Assembly (NCBI GenBank): GCA_032718475.1
Contig: JAUCBJ010002243.1
Location: 1-59,994, forward strand
Direction of reading: 5' to 3'
DNA from: Nemertoderma westbladi
Taxonomy: Eukaryota; Xenacoelomorpha; Nemertodermatida; Nemertodermatidae
Length of the DNA stretch: 59,994 bases
Shown: in pieces, positions 1 through 10,271 of the stretch
Position numbering within the stretch: the first letter of the stretch is position 1
Layout: each line of letters begins with the position of its first letter
Position numbers and translations under genes: made by a program
The notes under the pieces: model-generated
What the model saw: only the letters and a program-made list of their open reading frames with translations
What the model was told of the DNA's origin: nothing
Databases searched by the model: none

Positions 1-20
1 GAGTTTGTATTGCTTGAACG

Positions 21-741
21 CAGGGCCGGATTAACCAGTAGGCTAATAAGGCTGAAGCCTTAGGGCCATTGAAAAAAGCGGTCACTTTCCTACAAAAATG
101 TTGAATTGTAATTATTATTTAATTTATTATTTAATTATTATTTTATTATTTAATTAATTTATTTAATTAATTAGCCAAGGCCTCTACAATATCTCAGTTT
201 GCTACCAGCCTACTACAATAGATTAGCTGATTGGGTAACCCCCCTGTGGCTCTAAAGATTGTTGGCCAACCGGCCATCTCTTTATTTGTTGCATTAGCCC
301 TTAGGCGTGATTCAATTACTAGTTACTACCCTGGCCCCTGGCTGTGTCAGGCTGTCAGGTGTTGGGGGCAGCTCAGGACATAGGCTGTCCTGGCTACATA
401 ATTGGCCTAGCTTATCTCAAGCGAATTAAAAGTGACATAAGATCAACCATGAAGCAAGGTACTGAGGTAGACTCTGCTCATTGTCACTTATGTGTATTGA
501 GAATGATTTGCTAGATAGAATAGAATTCTCTGACGTGATTAATGATTTCGCTATTGCCAAAAGCCGAAAAGGGAGAATACTAATTAATCAACCATGAATA
601 ATACTAACTGTTTCATATTAGTGAGTTTCATATTAGTTAATAGACTTATTGTGATTTCGATAATTATTCTATATTATATTCTAATTTCAGGCCACTTTTT
701 CAAAATAGCCTTAGGGCCACAAATATGTTAATCCGGCCCTG
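21..741. mobile_element. Non-autonomous hAT-like DNA transposon, complete
   Basis: The element starts CAGGGCCGGATTAAC and ends with the exact inverse, GTTAATCCGGCCCTG. It is flanked by an 8-bp direct repeat, CTTGAACG, at 13-20 and 742-749. A CAGGG-type terminus with an 8-bp target duplication is the signature of the hAT superfamily. Similarity between the ends extends further inside (both contain GCCTTAGGGCC). The 721-bp interior is AT-rich and has no open frame for a transposase, so movement would depend on a transposase supplied elsewhere. It lies immediately beside a Penelope-like 3' region. Confidence 0.88.
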
Positions 742-786
742 CTTGAACGTATTTAGACCTGTTTTCCCATATAGCTGTTTTATTAT

Positions 787-1513
787 AATATTAAGTGGAA
801 TAGATTTAGGGAAATGCAATGAGAGTATAAAAGTAACAGCAAGTGCGATAATCTTTAACTTCATATTAATATATTAAAGTACTTAAATACAATGAAATAA
901 TATTTAAATGTTTCGACTTTTACACTAAATCATCATCAGTAATAATATACAAAAGTTAGCCTAAATGTTGCATACTGCAAGGTTTGAATATATAAGGTTG
1001 GCGCAAAAAAAACATAATAAAAAGACGGTTAAGCTACTGTATAAATCTCATAAAAAACTGTAAATATATTTACTTAATTATAGAAAGGGATGCATGCGGT
1101 AGCTAATATGTAGTAAATGTAAAAATCTAAAATTAATACTATCGGTCGGTATGTACTGTATGTATAACTAATAGTTTCGTATTAGTGATGTGTGCGTTGT
1201 GTTTGTTTAGGATAAACAAACTGTACAGTATCTATATTAATTAGTGTGTGATAGTTAGAGAAGTTCTAGAGATATCAATTTAACTTTAGTATTTAAAGTG
1301 GGTTTGACCTCGAGAATTAGTAGGGCTTCTTTGATTAGAGAGTCGAATTGGGTGTTAGAAGAAGCAAGTATAGTAAAGTTTGTAGTATCGGTTGGGTGGT
1401 CCTCAGTAAGTGAATGTTCTAGAACGGCTGAGTAATTAACTGGTTTTACACATTTGCCAGTTAGAGGAGATGTTGTCGTATTTTCACCTATGCGGGCACA
1501 AAAGTGTCGAGGA
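787..1513 (-). mobile_element. Penelope-like element, 3' region and GIY-YIG fragment (copy 1)
   Basis: This stretch matches 9987-11314 over its whole length, apart from a ~0.6-kb insertion present only in the other copy. The part at about 1300-1513 corresponds to the C-terminal coding part of the PLE endonuclease ORF that is readable at 11063-11524. The part at 787-1230 is the 3' untranslated region, with a hammerhead-like core at 911-939 on the minus strand. No long open frame survives, and the fragment ends near 1513 where the two copies stop matching. PLEs typically encode RT plus GIY-YIG; only the tail is present here. Confidence 0.75.
911..939 (-). ncRNA. Hammerhead-like motif in PLE 3' region (copy 1)
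   Basis: On the minus strand CTGATGA (939-933) is followed by an 18-nt segment and then GAAA (914-911). The intervening segment can form a stem of about 5 bp (GATTT with AAGTC, using one G-U pair) around the loop GTGTA. Hammerhead ribozymes of this minimal kind are known from Penelope-like elements. Helices I and III were not resolved, so activity is not claimed. Confidence 0.45.
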
Positions 1514-2835
1514 AATCGACAACCCTTTTATGCGCGCCTTATTTTATTGCCCTTAAAAGGCACCTTATAAATATATTATTATTATTATTACTCATCTTGG
1601 CTTTAATTCTTTTATTAAATTTATTAAACTCTGCTACTTGATACTTTATGAGTTTCCGATTTAATGTTTCAATGATACTTGCTTTACTTTGAACAGCTTC
1701 TATATCATGTTTAGTTGGATAATTTGAACGCAATATATGGCTTGCAAATTCCCTACTTTAAGCACTCCTTTTCTTCTGCAGACCACTCCCTTCGTTCCTT
1801 GACAATTTTCACTGTATATATCTTTTTCCCGCAAGCAACTTCATTATTTCATTATCATCCTTTTTTTTACTCTAAACTTCCTTATAAGTATTATCACCCA
1901 CATTAGATTCACCAATTATAGAATCAGTTTTCAGTCTGAAGAAGTCTGACGCTCTAACCATTCAGCTATCAGCTCAGGTAAAATATATACCTGGAAGTAC
2001 TATCTAATACCTTGTAGTCTGCAATTTACCACCTGATGGCCTCCCATTTGTCAAAACCATCATCTGCTGCCACTGTGCTCAACCCTACAGTACTTAGCCG
2101 TCTTTATCCTCTCGCTGCAATGAAAGGTTAGTGTATATTAACCATCAACCATCATGGCCACAATGGTTAATTATACAGTCTAACTACTAATTTAGGCAGA
2201 AAGGTTACAGCCATAGAAAAATGTGAAATGAAACATTTTTATAATTTATTAGTGTTGTTTTCGGTGAATGAGTGGTTTCATATTATTATAACTTTTGTTG
2301 GGTACAGCTTTGCAATGATACAGCTTTACCTGAGCCGCTTGCTGAATGTATTAATATACAATATACTGTATAAACAAATATATTTTTAATATTAACAATA
2401 ATAATAATGTATAATGACAATAAAAAAATTTATTTTTTCCTTTTTAGTACTCTTAACAGGCTTTTTATTTTTAGCTGTAGTTTTGGATCATGTATAGAAT
2501 GTAATGTGGATTGAAATGAGCTATCCATTACTGCGTCAGTGATGCCAGACACGCTGACCACATGGGCAATATCCCTAACTGCTGTCGCCACAATATCCCT
2601 GACTGCCTGTGTAATATCCCTTACTGCCGGTGCAATATCCCTCACCATCGCATCTGTCTGAAGGGTAATGAATCAGATAATTAGCAAGAAAATCGCAAGT
2701 GAATCGGCAGCATCAACCTTATATTTGTAGCCCCCAAAAATATGGGTCTAATGGATGGATGAACTTTCCCATTGATGACAACATCCACAAACTTCGATAG
2801 GGCTGCCAGGAAACGATTACTGGCTTCTCCGAAAC
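1514..2835. other. Non-coding stretch, no gene seen
   Basis: AT-rich sequence without a convincing gene. It includes short ATT runs near 1575-1590. A small tandem motif at about 2563-2648 translates on the minus strand into four AVRDI repeats; this looks like repeat-derived open frame rather than a gene. Confidence 0.5.
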
Positions 2836-2998
2836 CGAAACTCGGTCCATCTTCAGGATTTCATCTCTGGAAATGGATTGTTTTCAGCTGGATCCCAGTT
2901 CAAGAAGCGAACTGGAAAGCTATGGACTCATAGTGGACCCAGTGTTCACAAGTCCCAGATAGACCATATTCTGTTTCGTAGGAAGTACAGGAGCTCAT
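2836..2998 (+). pseudogene. Older RTE-like LINE, endonuclease part (segment 1)
   Basis: This matches, in the opposite orientation, the endonuclease ORF of the LINE at 4805-8632. The matching residues surround the motif SQIDHILFR, which carries a catalytic Asp of the apurinic-like endonuclease. The segment begins abruptly near 2836, so the older copy is 5' truncated or rearranged there. It stops at 2998 where another LINE fragment is inserted, and the reading resumes at 3548 with the next codons of the same protein region. It is therefore the first of three pieces of one older, plus-strand element. Confidence 0.75.
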
Positions 2999-3547
2999 AT
3001 AGATAGATTTATTTATACATTATGTAAAAACAATAACAAATACACCAAACATGTACCGGTATAAAGGTATTGTCCAACATAACATATAGGATTACCCCTA
3101 AAGCTTTGCAGCTTATTTCCAAGGGGGTCCTTTATGTTACTTGGTTACAAATACAATATTACACTACGCTAACCTAAAACCAATATAAAACGTAATTACA
3201 CTATGTACATGTACAACTTTACCGAGAGCGTGACAATGCCCTGACTCAACGATAAAGATGTAATGTACAGAACAATTTATTATAAAACGTAATTACAGTA
3301 TAAATAGTAAATAATTAATAAACTAATAACTTACTGTAGGACTATTGTACCTATTTTTACATTGCACACGGATGTGAGATTTAACTGCAGATTTAAAAGA
3401 ATGTTGATTATCTAGGTTTTTAATTTCATTAGGCAGAGCGTTCCAATTTTTAATGCCGTTAAAAAAGAAAGTATCAGATTCGAAGGATTTACAATTCGGG
3501 AGGTAGAAGTTTGAAGCACTTGCTCTGGTACTGTAAGAGGAGTGTGT
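2999..3547 (-). pseudogene. CR1/L2-like LINE 3' fragment, inserted in the older RTE copy
   Basis: The minus strand encodes a C-terminal LINE segment with the pattern SFESDTFFFNGIKNWNALP, which matches the usual end of CR1/L2-type ORF2 proteins (SFF, then WN-LP). The ORF reading ends at 3323, and a ~320-bp 3' untranslated region runs to a short GATA-type tail at about 2999. The 3' part recurs at 9089-9452. The fragment separates the sequence ggagct and ctatac, which are contiguous in the intact RTE copy. It is 5' truncated. Confidence 0.7.
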
Positions 3548-4804
3548 ATCGCTATACAAGACTGTAATGCATTTACACTTCGACCCTTCTCCAGTGATCA
3601 CCGCCTTATTGTGGCCAAGGTAAGACTTAGTCTGCGTGCTAGCAGAACAACGAAATCTGCCTTGCCGCGGCATGACTGGTCCTCTCTGTTGCAACAGCCA
3701 AGTGTGAGATCCAGCTTCACACTACAGCTGAGCAACACGTATGAGGTTCTTGCCTCTGAGGCGGCAGATCACTGTGAGGGCTATACTGCCTTCACAGAAG
3801 CAGTTAAGTTAGCAGCTGCAGAAACAATTCCTGTATACCCTCGAAACAGGAAAAGGGCCCCCTGGACTGACAACATAATTCAGAAGTGCCGAAATGACCT
3901 CTATAAGGTGCAGAACGAGTCCTGACTCAAACAGACTATAGTGGCCAAGAATGCAGTTCTGGCTGCATCTAGGTCCCTGAACAGGCAGTACTCTGTTAAT
4001 CTACAGGTTGTTGTCATCAATGATGCCGACGACAGCAGGCAATCACCCCAGGCATGGAAATCAATCAACTTGCTTACTGGGTGGAAAAGCCAACCAACCA
4101 CCAAGGTTAAGGCAGAATCACCAGCCGATCGCCTCAATGGTTGGAAGGCGCAGGGTATTGCCCAATAACTTTATAGAAGTAAAAGTGTCTGAGTCTGTAC
4201 TCCCAGATATTCCCATTGGCAATATCTCCTTTGCAGAAGTAAAGGCTGCTGCAAAGAGCATTAAGACCAATTAGGCTAGTGGAGTAGCGGGTGTCCCCCC
4301 TGAGGTCTTTAAAATACCGAGTGTTTAAAGCTCATCTATCCCATCATCATAGTAGACATGTACAGAACAACAAGAGTCCCACGAGAAATGAAAACAAATA
4401 AGTTGGTGCCAGTTCCCAAGAAGGGCAACCTAACACTCTATGGTTCTTTTCGGGGAATCTCATTGATCTCGATAGCTGAAAAGCTATACAATAGATTTCT
4501 ATTAAACTGCATCAGGGATCCCATTGAGAGACTGCTCCGTGGAAATCAAAATGGGTTCGATAAATGTCGTGGGACCATGGAGCCCATTTTGGCACTTAGA
4601 AGGATAATTGACGATTTATCAAAAAAGAAAGACAGGCATCTTATCTTTGTTGACTTCTAGTATATAATGGTTCAACAACATTTGTGTCTACCAGAACGAT
4701 TTGACGTGTTATGGGGAGTCCTTCAGGGAGACGCACTTGCGCCATTATTGTTCATAATTGTGGTTGACTATGTTCTACGCATGTCCTTTGATTATCATAA
4801 TGAT
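3548..4804 (+). pseudogene. Older RTE-like LINE, endonuclease to RT (segment 2)
   Basis: Continuation of the older plus-strand copy. It encodes, in several broken frames, the end of the endonuclease domain (SDHRLIVAKVRLSL), the linker, and the first RT blocks (LYGSFRGISLISIAEKLYN, then NQNGF and GTMEPILALRR). Stops and frameshifts, for example near 3923, 4272 and 4660, break the protein, and an internal deletion removes the FDSVS block. It stops at TGAT (4801-4804) where the younger copy of the same family is inserted, and resumes at 8633. Confidence 0.82.
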
Positions 4805-4844
4805 ACTACTACTAGGATCGGCATGCTGCATTGCAGCTGCATTT

Positions 4845-6365
4845 TTAAGAATGCTGTGCCGGCTTATCGACAAAATTGCACCGCCACAACTCCCTATCAC
4901 CCATGACATTTGCTAGATCATCCGCATCTTCAAGGCCAGTGTCCTTTAAGATGCGTCTCAAGAAAGTCATGGGCTGTCCACCATGCTTATTCACTCCATG
5001 AGGCTGCCAAAGTACAAGATTATGCACTGGCTGGTCCTCACGGCGAAAGCAATGTCCTGCAAAGCGGAGGCGATTTTGTTCTAGTGTCAAGCTTGGGGGA
5101 ACCAATGAGACACCTCCAATGTTATATAGTGTCTGGTTGGAGATGTGTGCATTGTACTTGACACAATGAACCCGGCGTAGCATTCTTGTGAATGTGCCAT
5201 CCAGAGATTTGGTGTCCTCAGCAGTTAGAGCCCAGCATGGACTCCCATAGAGGAGTACTGGAACTACTGCTGCTCTAAATAATCGGACCTTAAGTTTCCG
5301 ATTAATTCTCGGTGACTTCCAAATCCTGGAAAGCCTATTCAAGGCTGCCCATGCCTTTCCCTTATGTATTCGAAGGTCCTCACCTGACTTCCGGATCCAT
5401 GATCCCAGGTAACAGAAGTCATCCACATGCTCAAGCATACCATCTTTTGAGCTTATGCTCATCCGATCAGAGACTTGCTGAGGACTTTCAAAGTTAACTG
5501 TCAAAATTTTGGTCTTTCTGGAGTTAATAAAAAGACCAACACTAGAAGCAGCATGTTCTAATGAGCTGAGGAGCCGTTGGGCTCCCTCTAGTGATTCTGA
5601 GAGTACTCCTAAGTCATCAGCAAAGTCTAGATCAGTTAGGTACTTGGCAGGATTTCCTCGACTTCTGGAGCCAGTAGGTGGAGTTATCATCACCCCATCA
5701 TCATTATGATGATCTAAGGACATGCGTAGAACATAGTCAACAACAATTATGAACAAGAATGGTGCAAGTGTGTCTCCCTGGAGGACGCCCCATAACACTT
5801 CAAATGGTTCTGTGTCACCGTCAACAGTAGACACAAATGTTGTCGAACCATCGTATACTGATCTGATTGCTGCAATAATTTCATCAGGAATCCCATATAA
5901 TGAAAGTATGCTGAACATACGTGAGCGAGAGACTGAATCAAAGGCCTTGAAGAAGTCAACAAAGATAACAGCCAGATGCCTGTCTTTCTTTTTTGATAAC
6001 TCTTCAATTATCCTTCTAAGTGCCAAAATGGGCTCCATGGTCCCACGACCTTTACGGAACCCATTCTGATTTCCACGGAGCAGTCTCTCAATGGGATCCC
6101 TGATGCGATTTAATAGAATTCTATTGTATAGCTTTGCAGCAATCGAGATCAATGAGATTCCCCGAAAAGAACCATAGAGTGTTAGGTTGTCCTTCTTGGG
6201 AACTGGCACCAACTTATTTGATTCATTTCTTGTGGGACTCTTGTTGGTCGGTACATTTTCTTGTCCTTCTTGGGAACTAGCACCAACTAATTTGTTTTCA
6301 TTTATTGTGGGACTCTTGTTGTTCGGTACATGTCTACTATGATGGGATAGATGAGCTTTAAACAT
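4845..6365 (-). CDS. RTE-like LINE ORF, reverse transcriptase domain (506 aa)
   Basis: Encodes the RT that copies element RNA at the nicked target. RT blocks are visible in order: YGSFRGISLISIAAKLYNRI, RGNQNGFRKGRGT, VDFFKAFDSVSR (first catalytic Asp), GVLQGDTLAPFLF, and LDFADDLGVLSES (FADD catalytic pair), then the thumb and a C-terminal region ending near the 3' tail. The first ~50 residues are artefactual. A ~74-bp tandem duplication (6189-6262 and 6263-6335) repeats the VPKK / PTNKSPTR segment, and the frame between this ORF and the endonuclease ORF is broken near 6365-6375. The protein was probably one polypeptide with the endonuclease in the active ancestor. Confidence 0.87.
   Translation of the reverse strand: MFKAHLSHHSRHVPNNKSPTINENKLVGASSQEGQENVPTNKSPTRNESNKLVPVPKKDNLTLYGSFRGISLISIAAKLYNRILLNRIRDPIERLLRGNQNGFRKGRGTMEPILALRRIIEELSKKKDRHLAVIFVDFFKAFDSVSRSRMFSILSLYGIPDEIIAAIRSVYDGSTTFVSTVDGDTEPFEVLWGVLQGDTLAPFLFIIVVDYVLRMSLDHHNDDGVMITPPTGSRSRGNPAKYLTDLDFADDLGVLSESLEGAQRLLSSLEHAASSVGLFINSRKTKILTVNFESPQQVSDRMSISSKDGMLEHVDDFCYLGSWIRKSGEDLRIHKGKAWAALNRLSRIWKSPRINRKLKVRLFRAAVVPVLLYGSPCWALTAEDTKSLDGTFTRMLRRVHCVKYNAHISNQTLYNIGGVSLVPPSLTLEQNRLRFAGHCFRREDQPVHNLVLWQPHGVNKHGGQPMTFLRRILKDTGLEDADDLANVMGDRELWRCNFVDKPAQHS
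6189..6335. repeat. 74-bp tandem duplication in RTE coding region
   Basis: Two adjacent copies begin tgtccttcttgggaact and end at a cggtaca-containing segment. The plus-strand older copy has only one such unit (4370-4430), so the duplication is specific to the younger element. It contributes to the break between the endonuclease and RT frames. Confidence 0.8.
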
Positions 6366-6374
6366 TCAGGTATT

Positions 6375-8216
6375 TTAAAGGACCTCAGGGGGAACACCAT
6401 CTACTCCACTGGCACGATTGGTCTTAATGCTCTTTGCAGCAGCCTTCACTTCTGCAAAGGAGATATCACAAATGGGAATATCTGGGAGTACAGACTCAGA
6501 CACTTTTACTTCTATAAAGTTATCAGGCAATACCCTGTCATTATTGAGGAGCTTTTCAAAGTGGGCCTTCCAACCATTGAGGCGATCGGCTGGTGATTCA
6601 GCCTTAACCTTGGTGGTTGGTTGGCTTTTTCGACCAGCAAGCAAGTTGATCGATCTCCATGCCTGGGATGATTGCCTGCTGTAGTCAGCATCATTGATGG
6701 CATCAACCTGTTGGTTTATTAGCTCCTGTAAATTTACAGAGTACTGCCTGTTCAGGGACCTAGATGCAGCCTTAACTGCATTCTTGGCCGCTGTAGTCTG
6801 TTTGAGTCGGGACTCTTTCTGCGCCTTGTAGAGGTCATTTCGGCACTTCTGAATTTTGTTGTCAGTCCAGGGGGCCCGTTTCCTGTTTCGAGGGTATACA
6901 GGAACTGTTTCTGCAGCTGCTAACTTAACTGCCTCTGTGAAGGCAGTATAGCCCTCACAGTGATCTGCCGCCTCAGAGGCAAGAACCTCATACCTGTTGC
7001 TCAGCTGTAGTGTGAAGCTGGATCTCACACTTGGCTGTTGCAACAGAGAGGACCAGTCATGCCGCGGCAAGGCAGATTTCGTTGTTCTGCTAGCATGCAG
7101 ACTAAGTCTTACCTTGGCCACAATAAGGCGGTGATCACTGCAGAAGGGTCGTAGTGTAAATGCATTACAGTCTTGTATAGAGCTCCTGTATTTCCTACGA
7201 AACAGGATATGGTCTATCTGGGACTTGTGACCACTGGGTCCACTATGAGTCCATAGCTTTCCAGTTCGCTTCTTGAACTGGGTTCCAGCCGAGAACAATC
7301 CATTTCCAGAGATAAAATCCTGAAGATGGACGGAATTTCGGTTAACACTATTGCTATAGACCCAGGGCGATGTAGGTGATTGATGCAGACTTGCATTAAA
7401 GTCTCCCAGGAATGTTAAGAATGCATGCTGATCCACTCCATCAGTAGCTGCTTGTAGATTCTGGTAGAAATTTTCCACCTCCTCTACAGGGGCAACACTA
7501 GTTGGAGAGTAGCACACAATCAGAACCACCTTAGGAAACTTCTTAGCCAGTCTTCCAGAACATGAGAAGTGGCAACGGATGATGCGGTTAGAGATTTGGT
7601 CTATTTTGTCCAATGCTGCATGTGCAGTTGGATTCATCAATAGACCAATTCCACCATTGCCACTATCATCTGCTGAAGCGAGGGCGAGTCGCCAACCGCC
7701 CCCCATGTCCTTAATCAGAACTTCATCAGTCTGTCCAGTCTGCATTCGGTGCTCTTGAACACCCACTGCCCTAAGAGAAAGCTTATCTGCCAAGGTAGTC
7801 AGCTCACCTTGTCGCATTGGGGACCCGAGTGTTAGGGTGTTTACTGAGGCTAGTCTAGTGACTTGCCTCAGATTCACCAATGGCTTTGTTGGTCGGGGTG
7901 GAACATGAGAGTAGCCTCCAACTCCAGAATCCCTCTCCCCCTCACAATCTGGCCTCCCTGGTGACCCAGGGTTTGGGCCAGAAAGGTCATCAAGAAAGGG
8001 ACTCAAATAATTGTTTGCCGCTCTCTCTCCAGTAGGGGGTGAGACAGGCAGCCAGTCAGGAGATAACTGACGCCTGTGAGGCCGATTGTGTCCAGTCATT
8101 CCACTGGCCTCTAGTGGCTGGACCTCCGCATTACTAATGTAATCCATAGTGGGGGTTGGGGGGTGCTTTTTTGCCGAGTCAGCGCTCGGGGCAAATACCA
8201 CACCCTGGTTTGCCAT
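6375..8216 (-). CDS. RTE-like LINE ORF, endonuclease domain (613 aa)
   Basis: Encodes the target-nicking endonuclease of the retrotransposon. The first ~105 residues are Pro/Ser-rich linker. The endonuclease then shows in order: GVQEHRM (around residue 155, catalytic Glu), FLGDFNAS (around 270), SQIDHILFR (around 335) and SDHRLIVAKV (around 360), the usual Asn/Asp/His set of the AP-endonuclease-like family. The remaining ~240 residues form the connector to RT and end NRASGVDGVPPEVL, a phrase that directly precedes RT block 0 in related elements. The ATG at 8216 has a good context (GGAATGG). The stop at 6375 comes from the loss of reading frame before RT rather than from a natural end. Confidence 0.85.
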   Translation of the reverse strand: MANQGVVFAPSADSAKKHPPTPTMDYISNAEVQPLEASGMTGHNRPHRRQLSPDWLPVSPPTGERAANNYLSPFLDDLSGPNPGSPGRPDCEGERDSGVGGYSHVPPRPTKPLVNLRQVTRLASVNTLTLGSPMRQGELTTLADKLSLRAVGVQEHRMQTGQTDEVLIKDMGGGWRLALASADDSGNGGIGLLMNPTAHAALDKIDQISNRIIRCHFSCSGRLAKKFPKVVLIVCYSPTSVAPVEEVENFYQNLQAATDGVDQHAFLTFLGDFNASLHQSPTSPWVYSNSVNRNSVHLQDFISGNGLFSAGTQFKKRTGKLWTHSGPSGHKSQIDHILFRRKYRSSIQDCNAFTLRPFCSDHRLIVAKVRLSLHASRTTKSALPRHDWSSLLQQPSVRSSFTLQLSNRYEVLASEAADHCEGYTAFTEAVKLAAAETVPVYPRNRKRAPWTDNKIQKCRNDLYKAQKESRLKQTTAAKNAVKAASRSLNRQYSVNLQELINQQVDAINDADYSRQSSQAWRSINLLAGRKSQPTTKVKAESPADRLNGWKAHFEKLLNNDRVLPDNFIEVKVSESVLPDIPICDISFAEVKAAAKSIKTNRASGVDGVPPEVL

Positions 8217-8632
8217 TCCACAGGGTGGGTGTCGTAGTGGAGTCAGATATGAGGCCCATCACCCATATCTACTCTGGTGCACATGACCCACCATTGGCTG
8301 TGCAGCTCATCTGCTGAGTCATGCCCTGTACCCCTGCTGCCAGGTGCAGGTCGCAGTGAAGTGCACTCAGAGTGGACATGAGAACACTCTACTCCTGACC
8401 AGCCATTGGTAGATCACCATCTGCCTGGCCAGGCCATATACCCCTGCAGCCAAGTATATGGGTCCTTAATCCAGGACCAAGGGCGTCCTTATCCCAGAAC
8501 GAAGGAGGTCCTAGTTACAGGACCAGATTTGCCCTAGTAAGAGGGTCTATGCAGCTACAGGTGGCACCTCCTTTATGCTGCATGGAGGTGGCAAGTTTTC
8601 TTGTTCAATGACCTAGAATACCTGACCTGACC

Positions 8633-8808
8633 TGATGATGGGGTGATGGTAACTCCACCTACTGGTTCCAGAAATAGAGGAAATCCTGCCAAGTACCTAA
8701 CTGATCTAGACTTTGCTGATGACTTAGGAGTACTCTCAGAATCACTAGAGGGAGCCCCATGGGTGCTCTGCTCATTAGAACAGGCTGCTTCTAGTGTTGA
8801 ATTTGGTT
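8633..8808 (+). pseudogene. Older RTE-like LINE, RT catalytic region (segment 3)
   Basis: Resumes the older plus-strand copy after the younger insertion. It contains the codons for the LTDLDFADDLGVLSES block, in frame with the segment left at 4804. The match to the younger copy ends at about 8800 (agtgttg), where the older element is truncated. Confidence 0.8.
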
Positions 8809-9088
8809 AAAATTATTGAGGGGGTGGGGGGGGCTGTCTCAGCTTCATTCCCCTGGGTGCCAGAAGGGCTGGCGCTACGCCTCTGCTTCAGCATATACAA
8901 TAAATCAGTTCTTAAACTGATTATTGGGCCCATCGCTCCAAATAATAATTTTGTTTACTTGATTGTTAGACCTCAGCTGTTCATCTAAAATGGAGCATAA
9001 ATATACTATTGCAGTTTGTTTATCATGCACTATAGTGTCACTGCTGACGCAATAATTCTCAGGAGTAGAATCCTCTTTTCAAACACAC

Positions 9089-9452
9089 CCAGTGATAGAT
9101 AGATAGATAGATTTATTTATACATTATGTAAAAACAATAACAAATACACCAAACAATGTACCGGTATAAAGGTATTGTCCAACATAACATATAGGATTAC
9201 CCCTAAAGCTTTGCAGCTTATTTCCAAGGGGGTCCTTTATGTTACTTGGTTACAAATACAATATTACACTACGCTAACCTAAAACCAATATAAAACGTAA
9301 TTACACTATGTACATGTACAACTTTACCGAGAGCGTGACAATGTCCGACTCAACGATAAAGATGTAATGTACAGAACAATTTATTATAAAACGTAATTAC
9401 ACTATAAATAGTAAATAATTAATAAACTAATAACTTACTGTAGGACTATTGA
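9089..9452 (-). mobile_element. CR1/L2-like LINE 3' end, second copy
   Basis: Repeats the 3' region of the fragment at 2999-3547 almost base for base, starting with four GATA units. Only the untranslated region and the final codons are present, so it is strongly 5' truncated. Both copies share the same tetranucleotide tail, which marks the 3' end of this family. Confidence 0.75.
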
Positions 9453-9960
9453 ATACAGTGAATACAGTAATCTGGTTCTGTGCCCAATGAGGACTTTGAA
9501 TTTCTTTCTGATGAAGCAAGTATAATTTTCGCTAAAATCAACTTGAAGCACAATGCAAGATTCGCATGCCATCATCGTTTTATCTCGGATATACGATTGT
9601 TCCTGCAATTGTTTTATCTTATAGTGGGTCAAAAATTGTGGTATAAGTTTCAGAAACAGAGCTTTGATGTCATTGCGTCTTCCAGACTTTTCAAACTTCC
9701 CAATACGCTTTTCAACACGTTCCCATATAGGTTGGTTTGAATAGTCCCATATAGGATGTCTGGTTATTTTGGGAATAAGTTTGGTTCCATTCTTACAAGT
9801 ATCACAAGCATTATCAAAACAATCATCATTGACAGAGGAACTTTCTCACACCACATTTCTCATATCTGGGATATTTTTTGATAATACAACTTCAGGAGGT
9901 CTCAATGATGCGAATTTACTGAATCCGACTTCATCAAATGGATATTCCTCACAATACATG
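9440..9960 (-). pseudogene. Decayed transposase-like coding fragment (VDFSENY motif)
   Basis: Reading the minus strand from about 9960 down gives a nearly continuous frame with one stop near 9848. It includes CDTCKNGTKLIPK, NQPIWERVEKRIGKFEKS and, near 9530, CIVLQVDFSENYTC. The last phrase, an acidic DF-EN motif after a hydrophobic strand, recurs in transposon-encoded proteins of marine invertebrates and may be the first catalytic Asp of a DDE domain. The superfamily cannot be named from the fragment. The rest of the domain is missing, and the CR1/L2-like fragment begins directly after it. Confidence 0.4.
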
Positions 9961-10114
9961 CTGTAAACCTAAATATAATATCAATAAGTGTATATTAAGT
10001 GGAATTGACGTAGGGAAACATAACAAGAGTATAAAAGTAACGATAATCTTTAACTTCATATTAATATATTAAAGTACGTAAATACAATGAAATAATATGC
10101 ATAAGTTTTAAACG

Positions 10115-10143
10115 TTTCGAATTTTACACAAACTCATCATCAG
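10115..10143 (-). ncRNA. Hammerhead-like motif in PLE 3' region (copy 2)
   Basis: On the minus strand CTGATGA (10143-10137) and GAAA (10118-10115) enclose a segment that folds as GAGTTT-GTGTA-AAATTC, a 6-bp stem with one G-U pair. Copy 1 differs at several stem positions yet keeps most pairs. The position within a PLE agrees with known PLE hammerheads. Helix III is not evident. Confidence 0.5.
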
Positions 10144-10271
10144 TAATAATGTACAAAATTTAGCCTAAATGTTGTATACTGCAAGGTTTGAATTTATAAG
10201 GTTGCCGCCAAAAAATACATATTAAAAAGATGCTTCTAAGCTAATATATAAATCACCTAAAAATAACTATA

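Larger units (their letters stand above)
4805..8632 (-). mobile_element. Nearly full-length RTE-like non-LTR retrotransposon
   Basis: A 3.83-kb element with two adjacent ORFs on the minus strand (endonuclease 8216-6375, RT 6365-4845), a ~415-bp 5' leader and a short 3' tail of TAGTAGTAG repeats rather than poly(A). It lies inside an older copy of its own family; joining 4804 to 8637 restores continuous RT sequence. A 4-bp TGAT repeat flanks it (4801-4804 and 8633-8636). Truncated copies of its 3' end occur at 13161-13232 and 40111-40215. Length and order (endonuclease then RT, no separate gag-like ORF seen) agree with RTE-type elements. The clade call rests on motif resemblance only. Confidence 0.85.

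Noticed and set aside
4667-5709. Several plus-strand open frames over the RTE element
   Set aside because: They are antisense shadows of the minus-strand RT ORF.
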